The notes beneath the pieces were generated by a model that worked only from the letters and a program-made list of their open reading frames with translations, made no database searches and had not been told where the DNA came from. Shown here in pieces: positions 39,201 through 47,511 of a stretch of 64,000 nucleotides of DNA; the first letter of the stretch is position 1; every line of letters starts with the position of its first letter. Source of the stretch: Butyrivibrio proteoclasticus (GTDB taxonomy: Bacteria > Bacillota > Clostridia > Lachnospirales > Lachnospiraceae); contig NZ_FOXO01000008.1 of assembly GCF_900115735.1 (NCBI RefSeq), forward strand, positions 1 to 64,000, written 5' to 3'. A program made the position numbers and the translations under genes.

Positions 39201-39352
39201 TTGTCCCTGCAATGGATTATGATGCGGTAGAAATGGTACTTAATGAACTTGATAAATATGATCTTCCTTCTGAAGAAAAGGAGAAGATAAATAAACTTCA
39301 GGACCTTCTTAAAAAGGCGGACTGGGATGAAATGGAAAATTTATTAAAATAG
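36206..39352 (+). CDS. Membrane hybrid histidine kinase with extracytoplasmic sensor
   Basis: 1048 aa. N-terminal multi-span membrane domain (about 18-190), a further span near 225-245, an extracytoplasmic Cache-like domain (about 250-400), a span near 408-428, HisKA (His near 464 in MSHEIRTP), HATPase (GVKDTGIGI, GTGLGL), receiver (Asp near 768 in [11 protein letters not shown]), Hpt (VHALKSTARI near 915) and the shared C-terminal tail. Ten bases after the receiver gene, so in the same operon. Ends one base before the convergent kinase gene. Confidence 0.92.
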   Translation: MRKRTFKDYSSKEIYIYKVTLILAGILLNLAGKWISGFFGLPLFIDTVGTVFASAECGLFAGLFVALMTNVAGNYFDGVSLYFAIVNMVVALCSARFFYKNYLKRKFGLISFISVISIISGTLSAFIEWSIIGVPENELVAGFTALILDKADLPYMLSYIIGDVAVSFIDKTLTVVIALLLVWLIPGGIREGIWNREINYSEVAKEQFYNGEYNNMNRRKIRIRLLSIIALEATFLSAVISYVSISLYNENAIRDRIEQVSGVTRLIAGAFDGDMMSVFLQEGFSSQKYLELEGLLVATCVNSPGVDRAYVYQIKENGYYIIFDSDPGFKVGGSIGEYHPHIEGFLPYVPQLVAGEKINPVEINDDSGWYITGLQPVYNSAGECVAYVGADMSMKDILSYRHDFTIRVLLVAVSFLFLSISLGVWLAAKYHTILDRQYDMLREAKEEADSANRAKTRFLANMSHEIRTPINTIMGMDEMILRQDTEGVSRDYVENIQGYAASIKKASEILLGLINDILDLSKIESGKMNLLEQNYDTAEALRSIVSMIRVKSNEKGLDFKVEIDKDIPKMLYGDVGKLKQVVLNLLTNAIKYTNEGGFTLKLAMLRSDGDRCDLYFGVKDTGIGIKSGDIEKIFAPFERVDEVKNEAIQGTGLGLNISRQFVKLMGGELKCESEYGEGSTFFFTISQKVINNDPIGEFVEKHDEKHVGKYIPKFVAPDAKIMVVDDNEMNLQVVLGLLKRSKINIVTAMSGRECLDKLDDSYNLILLDHMMPGMDGIETLQEIHQITVEIPVIALTANAAHDGRDYYRSKGFIDYLAKPVDGDLLEETIRKYLPDKLIHEVDPNEVEREKPHLSESLKKLVGIEGINLDDGINFCGSTDSLEKFLDTFYGTIDDKSKEIEDAFTSEDYSFYTIKVHALKSTARIIGAKELSELALSLEEAGKSGNIELIKEKTNALLLLYRSYKVKLHDYFAKRHQNEGEKETITEDMLKDAYGALKELVPAMDYDAVEMVLNELDKYDLPSEEKEKINKLQDLLKKADWDEMENLLK

Positions 39353-39353
39353 A

Positions 39354-41870
39354 TCAGTGAGATGATAAAAGTTCATCGATCTTATCCCAATCAAAGGCCT
39401 TAAGGGCTGTTGCAATATTATCAAATACAGCTTTATCCTCTTTTGGAAGAGCGTAATCATTTAGCTGGGCAAGGACTAATTCAGCACTATCATAGTCCAT
39501 CTGCTCAGCTATTTCTTTTAATGTGGAATATGCACTGCTAAGATCATCAGAAGAAATGAGCTCTTTTCCTGTGTCGTCAGAGGTTTCTTTGTTGCCAAGT
39601 TTTGAAAGCTTATCTTTAAAGCTCCTGTACATTTCGAGAAGCTCATCGTTGTGGGTGGTAATAAAGCCCAAATCGGATTTGTTTCCAGCGTCCTCAAGCG
39701 ACTTTGCAAGGTCTGAAAGCTCATTAGCTCCAATAATGCGGGCAGAGCTCTTTAAGGCATGAACCTTAATTGTGTAGAGTTTTATGTCGTTTTCTTTGTA
39801 GGCGTTTTCAATTACTTTTGCATTCTCATCTATGGTGTCGTAAAAGAGCTGTGCAGAGAAAACAAAGCCTATGGCACCACCGGAGTTTTTGATTCCATCT
39901 TCAGCTTTAATACCTTCTACCTCTTCAAGCCACTTTTTATCAGGAGGCAGTTCCGGACTTTCTTCAGGAATTATAGGAGAAACAGCCTCTTTGATCTTTT
40001 CCTTTGGAATATTGTCGAGAAGTGCTTTCTCTAAAACATTTGAATCAATAGGTTTACTGATATATCCGATAAAGCCCTTTGAACCATAGAATCCATCGCC
40101 GTTTGCCATATAATTTGCGGTCAGGGCAATGGCAGGTATTTCTTTGTTAAATTCTCTTACCTTTTCAAGGGTTTCGATTCCATCCATTCCTGGCATCATG
40201 TGATCTAAAAGAAGAAGGTCATAATTATTTTCTTTTAGCATATCCAGGCAGGCAAAGCCTGATTCAGCTGTGTCAATCTGCACTTTGATGGGCTTAAGGA
40301 ATCCTTTTACAACAGCAAGGTTCATGGAGTTGTCATCAACAACCAGAATTCTGGCATCTTCTGCTGTAAATCCGGCCACGTGGAGTCCGACAGATTTCGT
40401 TTCTTCTGTTTCCTTAAACTCTCCAATAGGAGTGGCGTCAATTATTTTCTGGTTTACTTTGAAAATAAAAGTAGAACCTTCACCATAGACACTTTCGCAG
40501 GTGAGGCTTCCGCCTAAAAGCTCCGAGAACTGTCTGGAGATATCAAGTCCAAGTCCTGTTCCCTGAATACTGTTGTTTCTCTCTTCGTCAAGTCTTTCAA
40601 AAGCTGAAAAGAGCTTAGGGATATCTTCTTTTTTTACACCTATTCCGGTATCTTTTACAGAGAAAAGAAGATTACAATTATCACCTTCTACTGAGAGAAC
40701 TTTTGCAGTAAGAGTAAAGCCGCCTACTTCTGTGTATTTTACGGCGTTTGTTAAGAGATTAAGAATTATCTGCTTGATTTTTCCCATATCTCCATAAAGT
40801 TTTGCAGGCAGTTCTTTATCTATATCAAGTTCAAAGTACAGGTCTTTCTGGTTACTTCTTATGCGGATCATGGTGATTATGCCCCTAAGAAGTGTAGTAA
40901 CGTCATATTCCTGTTCAACAATGTGCATTTTACCTGATTCGATCTTGGAAATATCCAGAATGTCATTGATAAGTCCAAGCAAAGATTCAGAGGCATATCT
41001 GATATCGAGTGCGTAGTTTGTAATTGACATGAAATATGGCTTTGGAACGCCGGTGGCATCTTCCCTTAAGATCATCTCATCCATTCCCATGATGGTATTG
41101 ATAGGAGTTCTGATCTCATGAGACATATTTGCCAGGAATCTGGACTTTGCATTATTGGCCTTTTCGGCAGCCATTTTGGCTTCTTCAAGCTTATTCATAT
41201 TAATGATCTCAAATACATAGGCAAGCACTACCATTCCAACTATGGTCATGTTTGTAAGCGAAAGACCATAGGAAAAGATCTGTATTACAGTTGCCACGTA
41301 TGGAAGAATGCTAAACAGAAGCAGAAAGATAGTAGAACTGCGGTACAAATATTTTCTGATCCTGATGATAGTGACAATCTGGAGCATAGTTATAGAAAGT
41401 GGGAATAAATATGACACAAGAAATCCCGGGTTTCTCACATAGTGATTGGACTCGTCAAAGTGATAATAGAATTTGGTAAAGAGGTTAGCGACTATCATAA
41501 GTGCACCGATAGTGAAAAGAAATTCACTGATAACCAGAAGTATCGGTGGCTTTTTAGGCTTTACTGTCGTTTTTAATATGTCTAGCAGATATACGTTAAA
41601 AGCGTGGGATACATATAAGGACAGCAAATAAACGAGGAAATTACTTATCCTTACCATCCAGTATCCTTTTTCTGATATATCACCTCTGTAAATATATGCA
41701 ATCCTGTCAGAAATAAGAAGAAACATGGAAGAAAGTTCCATGGAAACAAGAGCGTGTTTTCGAGACTTGGTAAGAGTTTTGGTCGACAAAGCAAGGATTG
41801 TCAATACTCCACAGCCACCACTTAGAAACAGCATGATATCAAGTTGGTAAGTTCTCAAAAAATCGTACAT
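39354..41870 (-). CDS. Seven-span-type hybrid histidine kinase
   Basis: 838 aa. About seven N-terminal membrane spans (1-220), a short coiled linker, HisKA ([18 protein letters not shown], His near 252), HATPase ([19 protein letters not shown]), receiver (Asp near 556 in [11 protein letters not shown]), Hpt ([10 protein letters not shown] near 703) and the same C-terminal tail as the two kinases on the other strand. The catalytic half is clearly a paralogue of those kinases with a swapped sensor. Convergent with the 36206 gene with a one-base gap. Confidence 0.93.
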   Translation of the reverse strand: MYDFLRTYQLDIMLFLSGGCGVLTILALSTKTLTKSRKHALVSMELSSMFLLISDRIAYIYRGDISEKGYWMVRISNFLVYLLSLYVSHAFNVYLLDILKTTVKPKKPPILLVISEFLFTIGALMIVANLFTKFYYHFDESNHYVRNPGFLVSYLFPLSITMLQIVTIIRIRKYLYRSSTIFLLLFSILPYVATVIQIFSYGLSLTNMTIVGMVVLAYVFEIINMNKLEEAKMAAEKANNAKSRFLANMSHEIRTPINTIMGMDEMILREDATGVPKPYFMSITNYALDIRYASESLLGLINDILDISKIESGKMHIVEQEYDVTTLLRGIITMIRIRSNQKDLYFELDIDKELPAKLYGDMGKIKQIILNLLTNAVKYTEVGGFTLTAKVLSVEGDNCNLLFSVKDTGIGVKKEDIPKLFSAFERLDEERNNSIQGTGLGLDISRQFSELLGGSLTCESVYGEGSTFIFKVNQKIIDATPIGEFKETEETKSVGLHVAGFTAEDARILVVDDNSMNLAVVKGFLKPIKVQIDTAESGFACLDMLKENNYDLLLLDHMMPGMDGIETLEKVREFNKEIPAIALTANYMANGDGFYGSKGFIGYISKPIDSNVLEKALLDNIPKEKIKEAVSPIIPEESPELPPDKKWLEEVEGIKAEDGIKNSGGAIGFVFSAQLFYDTIDENAKVIENAYKENDIKLYTIKVHALKSSARIIGANELSDLAKSLEDAGNKSDLGFITTHNDELLEMYRSFKDKLSKLGNKETSDDTGKELISSDDLSSAYSTLKEIAEQMDYDSAELVLAQLNDYALPKEDKAVFDNIATALKAFDWDKIDELLSSH

Positions 41871-41956
41871 ACGAATACCTGCCGAAAGACTATATTTATA
41901 GATAGTACTAGTATACCATATTAATGATTAAAAATTGATAAAGTACGATAAAACGT

Positions 41957-41985
41957 TTGAACTGGACTTGGTAAAATGCTATATT
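41957..41985 (+). promoter_or_regulatory. Promoter of the tetR-pfkB unit
   Basis: TTGAAC and TATATT are separated by 17 bases, about 45 bases before the TetR start. An aaacgttt core overlaps the -35 (41951-41958). Confidence 0.6.
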
Positions 41986-42031
41986 TAATCTAGACTGTTG
42001 TAGTCAATTTGGGCTTCGTAGGTGATGCAGG

Positions 42032-42634
42032 ATGAATGAAAAATTTTTTGAACTAAAAAAAGAGAAACAGGACCGCATGATAAATGCTGCACTTTTGGTA
42101 TTTTCCAGTTACGGCTATTATCATGCAAGCACTGATGAAATTGTTAAAGTTGCCGAAATAAGTAAGGGACTACTATTTCACTATTTCGGAAGCAAGATCG
42201 GGCTATATTCTTTTCTTTATGATTATGCAACTCGTTTTGTTACGCTTGAACTTGCACAGAATGTGGATAAAGGGGAGACAGGGTACTTTGAACTGTATAA
42301 ACAGATAGTTACAGCCAAGGCAGCTTCCATGGGCCAGTATCCTTACATATATCTTTTCCTTAAAAGAGCAGAGGAAGAGACGTATGCGGAGGCTCTCTCT
42401 GAAATCCTTGAAAGGCGCGAAAAGTATCAGAGGATAATGGAAGCCTTAAGAGAAAGGGCTGATATAACAGTTTTCCCTCCTGAAATTAGCTATAATAACG
42501 TATGGAATATGCTCGATTACACTGTAGATGGTGTCATGGAAAAAGAACTGAAGCAGGACACCTTCAGATCGGATCTGTTTTTGGAAGAAGTCATTGAATA
42601 TATTGATATGGTGAGCAAAATGGTTCTCTCATAA
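42032..42634 (+). CDS. TetR/AcrR-family regulator
   Basis: 200 aa. N-terminal helix-turn-helix with ASTDEIVKVAEISKGLLFHYF followed by a TetR ligand domain. It is 13 bases upstream of the PfkB-like gene, so the pair is cotranscribed and the regulator may control that unit. No palindromic operator was clearly identified. Confidence 0.92.
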   Translation: MNEKFFELKKEKQDRMINAALLVFSSYGYYHASTDEIVKVAEISKGLLFHYFGSKIGLYSFLYDYATRFVTLELAQNVDKGETGYFELYKQIVTAKAASMGQYPYIYLFLKRAEEETYAEALSEILERREKYQRIMEALRERADITVFPPEISYNNVWNMLDYTVDGVMEKELKQDTFRSDLFLEEVIEYIDMVSKMVLS

Positions 42635-42647
42635 AAAGGAGGCAAAC

Positions 42648-43589
42648 ATGAGCAATTTTTTAGTAGCAGGAGTAACACAGATTGAAACAATTGTCAGAGT
42701 TGATAAGATTCCTGTAAGCTATGCACCATTGACCAGCGTGCAGGATTCTATCTATACAGCCATGGGCGGTGATGCTTACAATGAGTCACTTGCTCTTAAG
42801 TGGCTGGGAGATGAGGTTACATTCATGTCCATTGTAGGAAGAAATCAGGATCTTGGTCTTATCAATCCGCCTGACAGAAAGATAACTCTTTCTACTGACT
42901 ATATTATTCCTCAGATGAAGGAAACTCCTACGGAGGTGGTGCTGTATGACAAGCAGAGAAAGCAGCAGACTTTTGAGGACATTAAGGACCTTAGAGAAAA
43001 TGTCTATGACATGAATGTGGTTACGCCTATTGCAGGGGTATGTGACATGATGGTTCTTGCCAATGCCAATTTCTGCAGACCTTTTGCCAAGACCGCTGCG
43101 GAGCTAAAAAAGCCAATTGCAGTAAATATCAGAAACTATAATCCTGAAAAGGAAAAATACAACACAGATTTCCTTGAGCCTGCAAAAGTCCTGTATTTTA
43201 GTGATGATACTCTTTCTGAGGATCCATATGATTTCATAGACAGAATGGCATCATCCTATGGAACAGAGGTCATCATTCTTGGACAGGGTAGTGAAGGACT
43301 TATCCTTTTTGACAAGACCAAGAATATAAAGGCTCATTACAAGACAGTAAAGACCAATGAAGTTGTCAATACAATTGGTGCAGGTAATGCGCTGTTTGCA
43401 TGCTTCCTTCACTATTACATGGAAACAGGAGATAGTGTAAATGCCATAAAGAATGCTTTGCTATTTGCATCATATAAGATTGGTTACATGGGCACTTCTA
43501 ATGGATTTATGACAGTAGAGCAGCTTGAACAATGGCGAAATCTTATTTGGGGTATTAAAAAGACTCCATTTGAAGAGCAGGGCGCTTGA
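42648..43589 (+). CDS. PfkB-family carbohydrate kinase-like protein with altered catalytic motif
   Basis: 313 aa. Ribokinase-like fold with the early GGDAYNESLALKWLG motif and the late anion-hole motif. That late motif is NTIGAGNALFACF (near residue 244), whereas active enzymes have GAGD with Asp as the catalytic base; here the codon is AAT (Asn). Possibly inactive or regulatory, or with altered chemistry. Cotranscribed with the TetR gene and followed by a terminator. Confidence 0.85.
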   Translation: MSNFLVAGVTQIETIVRVDKIPVSYAPLTSVQDSIYTAMGGDAYNESLALKWLGDEVTFMSIVGRNQDLGLINPPDRKITLSTDYIIPQMKETPTEVVLYDKQRKQQTFEDIKDLRENVYDMNVVTPIAGVCDMMVLANANFCRPFAKTAAELKKPIAVNIRNYNPEKEKYNTDFLEPAKVLYFSDDTLSEDPYDFIDRMASSYGTEVIILGQGSEGLILFDKTKNIKAHYKTVKTNEVVNTIGAGNALFACFLHYYMETGDSVNAIKNALLFASYKIGYMGTSNGFMTVEQLEQWRNLIWGIKKTPFEEQGA

Positions 43590-43629
43590 TATTTTTTTAC
43601 TTGAAATAGTTTTTATAAACTGATAAAGT

Positions 43630-43679
43630 AGAGCTATGGAAACGTTACCGGGAATGGCATGTTTTTCCATAGCTCTTTT
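43630..43679 (+). terminator. Terminator after the pfkB-like gene, with operator-like loop
   Basis: agagctatgga pairs with tccatagctct, followed by TTTT. The loop includes ggaaacgttacc (43638-43649), a LacI-family operator-like sequence just upstream of malQ, so the site may serve both roles. Confidence 0.7.
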
Positions 43680-43751
43680 GCCGGAAATGCTTGAAATATG
43701 CAAAAGAACTGGTGCAACTATAGATTTTGATAAGTGTTGAGAGGATTGGTT

Positions 43752-45272
43752 ATGGCTAATAAAAGTAAAAAGAAGACAAGAGCATGTGGAGTTTTACTTC
43801 CTATTTTTTCTCTTCCGTCTGAGTACGGAATCGGAACATTTTCAAAGCAGGCGTATGAATTTGTTGATTTTTTGAAAAAGGCAGGACAGAGCTACTGGCA
43901 GATTCTTCCTCTTGGCCCTACAAGTTATGGTGATTCTCCGTATCAGTCTTTTTCGACCTTTGCAGGGAATCCATATTTTATTGATATTACATCCCTTATT
44001 GAAGAGGGATTTTTGAAAAAAGATGACGCTGATAAGTGTGATTTTGGTGATAGAGAAGATTATATCGATTATGAGAAGCTTTACAGATCAAGGTTTAAGC
44101 TTTTGAAAAAAGCTTATGACAATCTTGATAACGTTTCTAATTCTGCTGAGATAAAAAAAGAATTTGAGTCTTTCAAAGCTGATCCTGATAATGACTGGCT
44201 TTTGGACTATTCTCTTTTCATGGCTCTTAAAAATGCCAATGGCGGCATGGCGTGGGATACCTGGGAAGAGGGTGTCAGACTTAGAAAGAAAGAAGCACTT
44301 AAAAATGCTTCTGAAAAATATAGTGAAGAGATTGATTTTTACAGCTTTTTACAATTTCTTTTCTCGAAGCAGTGGAAAGCGCTCAAGGCCTATGCCAATG
44401 AAAATGGTATTGATATAGTCGGAGATATCCCGATCTATGTGGCATTTGACAGCGCTGACACATGGGCTAACCCTGAACTGTTCCAACTTGATAAGAACAA
44501 CGTTCCTACAGATGTTGCAGGATGCCCGCCGGATGCATTCAGCGCAACAGGCCAGCTTTGGGGCAATCCTTTGTATAGATGGGATTATCACAAGAAAACA
44601 GGCTATAAGTGGTGGATGAAAAGACTGTCACACTGCTTTAAGCTGTATGATGTTGTAAGAATAGATCACTTCAGAGGATTTGATGAGTATTATGCAATTC
44701 CATATGGTAATCCTACTGCTGAAATAGGTGAGTGGAGAAAAGGACCGGGAATTGAATTTTTCGATATTATGAAAAAAGAACTTGGGGAGCAGAGAGTTAT
44801 TGCTGAGGACCTTGGATTTTTGACACCTTCAGTGATAAAGCTCGTTAAAAAGACAGGTTTCCCTGGAATGAAGATTCTTGAATTTGCTTTTGATTCAAGA
44901 GAGGAGAGCGACTATCTGCCTCATAACTATACAAAGAATTGCATCGTTTATACCGGAACTCATGACAATGAAACCTGCAGAGGCTGGTTTGATGCACTTC
45001 CAAGGAATGACAAGAGATTTGCCAAGGAATATCTTGGTATCACCTATGCAAAGGATGCTGTTAAGGCAATGATAAGATTTGCATTTGCAAGTGTTTCTGA
45101 CACGGCTATTATTCCCATGCAGGATTATCTTGAACTTGATGCAAGCGCAAGGATCAATACTCCTTCAACACTTGGTGGCAACTGGGTATGGCGCATGAAA
45201 AAGGATGCACTTTCAGATTCTCTTTGCGCTGGAATGCATGATTATGCTAGAATCTATGGAAGATTGAGATAA
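43752..45272 (+). CDS. malQ: 4-alpha-glucanotransferase (amylomaltase)
   Basis: 506 aa from ATG 43752 (the upstream TTG frame overlaps the GAGAGGA site). GH77 with RACGVLLPIFSLPSEYGIG, QILPLGPTSYGDSPYQ, the nucleophile region VRIDHFRGFDEYYAIP, VIAEDLG and YTGTHDNETCRGW. Disproportionates maltodextrins in the cytosol, feeding glycogen or starch breakdown. Followed by a LacI-type regulator in the same direction. Confidence 0.96.
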   Translation: MANKSKKKTRACGVLLPIFSLPSEYGIGTFSKQAYEFVDFLKKAGQSYWQILPLGPTSYGDSPYQSFSTFAGNPYFIDITSLIEEGFLKKDDADKCDFGDREDYIDYEKLYRSRFKLLKKAYDNLDNVSNSAEIKKEFESFKADPDNDWLLDYSLFMALKNANGGMAWDTWEEGVRLRKKEALKNASEKYSEEIDFYSFLQFLFSKQWKALKAYANENGIDIVGDIPIYVAFDSADTWANPELFQLDKNNVPTDVAGCPPDAFSATGQLWGNPLYRWDYHKKTGYKWWMKRLSHCFKLYDVVRIDHFRGFDEYYAIPYGNPTAEIGEWRKGPGIEFFDIMKKELGEQRVIAEDLGFLTPSVIKLVKKTGFPGMKILEFAFDSREESDYLPHNYTKNCIVYTGTHDNETCRGWFDALPRNDKRFAKEYLGITYAKDAVKAMIRFAFASVSDTAIIPMQDYLELDASARINTPSTLGGNWVWRMKKDALSDSLCAGMHDYARIYGRLR

Positions 45273-45354
45273 AGAGAAAAACAGATCCGATGGTGTGTGG
45301 ATAAACATCTACGCAGCATCGGACTTGTAGTTTCATAGAAGATAGGTGGATGAT

Positions 45355-46386
45355 ATGGCAGGTATTACAATAGTTGAGATTGCGAAAAGGTGCGGTGTTG
45401 GTGTCAGCACTGTATCGAGGGCAATCAATGACCACTCAGATATCAATCCTGAGACCAAAAAAAGGATTCTTGAGGTAATAAAGGAAACAGGATATGTTCC
45501 CAATAACAGTGCGAGGAACTTAAAGCGCACAGATGCAAAGTGTATTGCAGTTTTAGTAAAGGGTATAACCAATCCCTTTTTTACCCCTATGATACAGATA
45601 GCAGAACAGGAAGCGGAGAATCGCAAATATGCTCTGGTCCTTAGGCATGTTGAGGCATATGAGGACGAGCTTGACGTGGCTCTAGAGCTTGAAAAAGAAA
45701 AGAGACTTCGCGGAATAATATTCATGGGAGGAAGTTCCAGACATTCTTCTTCAAAAATAAAACAGCTAAATGTTCCTGTTGTTTTTGCTACTATTGGTTC
45801 TGAAGTATCAGAGAAATTAAGCAAAAAAGAGTATTCGACAGTTTCTGTGGATGATATGCTTGAAAGCCGAAAAATGACTGAGTATCTGATTGGACTTGGA
45901 CATAAAAAAATAGCAATTTTATCTGAAGGCAGTGATAAGCCTTCTATAGTAAAGCTTCGTCTTGAAGGTTATATTGAAGCACTTAAGGCAAATGGCATAG
46001 AGATAAATAAGAACCTTATCCGGCTGGTTGATAAGAGAATTTATTCCATGGAGAACGGTTACCAGACCACCAAGGCGCTTATTGAGTCCGGCGAAGAGTT
46101 TTCTGCTCTTTATTGTATCTCGGATGTGCTGGCTGTTGGTGCTCTAAGGGCTTTTGCCGACGCAGGTATAAGAGTTCCGGAAGATGTGAGTGTGGCAGGA
46201 TTTGATGGACAGGATATTTCAAGGTTCTGTGTGCCCAGACTTACAACGGTAAGGCAGCCCCTTGAAGATATATCAAAGGCGACCATGAAGTTATTGTTTG
46301 ATATCATTGACGGAGAGAGCGGACATCGTCACATAATATTCCCCGGTGAACTGATCGAGGGTGAATCTACCAGGAAGAGATCATGA
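45355..46386 (+). CDS. LacI/GalR-family regulator, probably of maltodextrin genes
   Basis: 343 aa from ATG 45355, five bases after AGGTGGA. Helix-turn-helix ITIVEIAKRCGVGVSTVSRAI, hinge ARNLKR, and a sugar-binding domain ending VSVAGFDGQDISRF. Directly downstream of malQ, so control of alpha-glucan use is inferred. A small hairpin (tccgatg/catcgga, 45286-45323) lies between the two genes. Confidence 0.92.
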   Translation: MAGITIVEIAKRCGVGVSTVSRAINDHSDINPETKKRILEVIKETGYVPNNSARNLKRTDAKCIAVLVKGITNPFFTPMIQIAEQEAENRKYALVLRHVEAYEDELDVALELEKEKRLRGIIFMGGSSRHSSSKIKQLNVPVVFATIGSEVSEKLSKKEYSTVSVDDMLESRKMTEYLIGLGHKKIAILSEGSDKPSIVKLRLEGYIEALKANGIEINKNLIRLVDKRIYSMENGYQTTKALIESGEEFSALYCISDVLAVGALRAFADAGIRVPEDVSVAGFDGQDISRFCVPRLTTVRQPLEDISKATMKLLFDIIDGESGHRHIIFPGELIEGESTRKRS

Positions 46387-46500
46387 ACAGCAATTCCTTT
46401 TGGATTTACCAATATTGAGAAATTCCAGGGCAAAATAGCGGCATAGGATATGTCTGCAAAAATAGTATATAGGCAGTAATTTTTTTAAAAGAGGAAAAAT

Positions 46501-47058
46501 ATGGGAATAGAAATTGAACGCAAATTTACAGTAAAACAACTTCCCAAGGATTTAGAGCGATACCCCTACCATGTTATTGAGCAGGGGTATCTTAATGTTC
46601 ACCCGGCAGTCAGGGTGCGCAGAGAAGATAACATCTATTACATGACATATAAGGAATCTTCCATGGAAAATGAAGATCCATCGCAGGATGGTCAAAGCAG
46701 GCTGATAGGTAAAGTAGAATATAACATGCCCCTTGATAAAGAATCTTATGATCATCTTGTGCTCAAGGCTGATGGCAATATGATAAGGAAAAAGAGATAC
46801 CTTATTCCATTAAACAGCGATGGATTTGATGAAGCTTTTTTTGCCGGTGATCCGGGTATAAAAAAGGCTGTAGAAGAGGGAAAGATAAAGATAGAACTGG
46901 ATATTTTTGATGCGCCTTTTGAAGGGACCATTCTTGCGGAAGTTGAATTTCCGAGTGAAGAGGCTGCAAGAGCGTATAAGCCGGCAAAGTGGTTCTTTGA
47001 GGATGTTACCGGTGATGTGAAATACAGCAACTCTCATATGAGCTCAGTAAAATTGTGA
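46501..47058 (+). CDS. CYTH-domain protein
   Basis: 185 aa. Opens with the CYTH signature EIERKF, then paired basic and acidic beta-strand residues (RVRRED, YYMTYKE, KIELDIFD, LAEVEFPSEE) that form the triphosphate tunnel. Likely an inorganic triphosphatase or related enzyme; substrate unknown. Its stop codon (47056-47058) overlaps the target duplication of a mobile repeat. Confidence 0.9.
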   Translation: MGIEIERKFTVKQLPKDLERYPYHVIEQGYLNVHPAVRVRREDNIYYMTYKESSMENEDPSQDGQSRLIGKVEYNMPLDKESYDHLVLKADGNMIRKKRYLIPLNSDGFDEAFFAGDPGIKKAVEEGKIKIELDIFDAPFEGTILAEVEFPSEEAARAYKPAKWFFEDVTGDVKYSNSHMSSVKL

Positions 47059-47064
47059 TTTGAT

Positions 47065-47209
47065 GTTACTGTTCAGACAGAAATGCGCACTAAGCTGCGC
47101 ATTTCGTGAGAACTTGATACGGGAGTGAGCGCATTCCATCGACGAAGTCGATTTGGAATGAATGCGCGAAGTGGTTACTGGAGCGAGCTGTATGCGAGTG
47201 AACAGTAAC
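47065..47209 (+). repeat. 145-bp MITE-like element, copy 1
   Basis: Terminal inverted repeats gttactgttca/tgaacagtaac (11 bp, perfect) bound a body with three hairpins: aaatgcgc/gcgcattt followed by cgtgagaa, a gcgcatt/aatgcgc stem capped by tcgac-gaa-gtcga, and gttactg/cagtaac. It is flanked on both sides by the 8-bp duplication gatttgat (47057-47064 and 47210-47217). No coding capacity. Sits at the CYTH stop codon. Confidence 0.92.
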
Positions 47210-47217
47210 GATTTGAT

Positions 47218-47362
47218 GTTACTGTTCAGACAGAAATGCGCACTAAGCTGCGCATTTCGTGAGAACTTGATACGGGAGTGAGCGCATTCCATCGACGAAG
47301 TCGATTTGGAATGAATGCGCGAAGTGGTTACTGGAGCGAGCTGTATGCGAGTGAACAGTAAC
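47218..47362 (+). repeat. 145-bp MITE-like element, copy 2 (tandem)
   Basis: Identical to copy 1 base for base and in the same orientation, sharing the middle gatttgat and followed by a third gatttgat (47363-47370), so the period is exactly 153 bp. It arose by unequal crossing-over at the duplication or by repeated insertion. Ends about 150 bases before tig. Confidence 0.92.
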
Positions 47363-47420
47363 GATTTGATGAGAATTGACTTTTTTAAGATAAATTGTTG
47401 TGGAAAAAAATATTTAGCTA

Positions 47421-47429
47421 TGTTATAAT
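47421..47429 (+). promoter_or_regulatory. Extended -10 promoter of tig
   Basis: TGtTATAAT is an exact extended -10 about 80 bases before tig; the -35 region is poor. It lies 50 bases past the tandem repeats, so their insertion did not split it. Confidence 0.55.
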
Positions 47430-47511
47430 CTACAAGCGATTGTGCCTAAAAGGCCAAAAGGGTTAAAAAACCCTTTATATAAACAATTTTTAGAAGGAGA
47501 ATTTAGCAAAA

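Noticed and set aside
47044..47292. 82-codon minus-strand frame with an internal repeated peptide
   Set aside because: It is translation of the tandem 145-bp mobile elements.
47057..47370. CRISPR array
   Set aside because: The repeat is 145 bp with terminal inverted repeats and a constant 8-bp spacer (target duplication); no variable spacers or cas genes.
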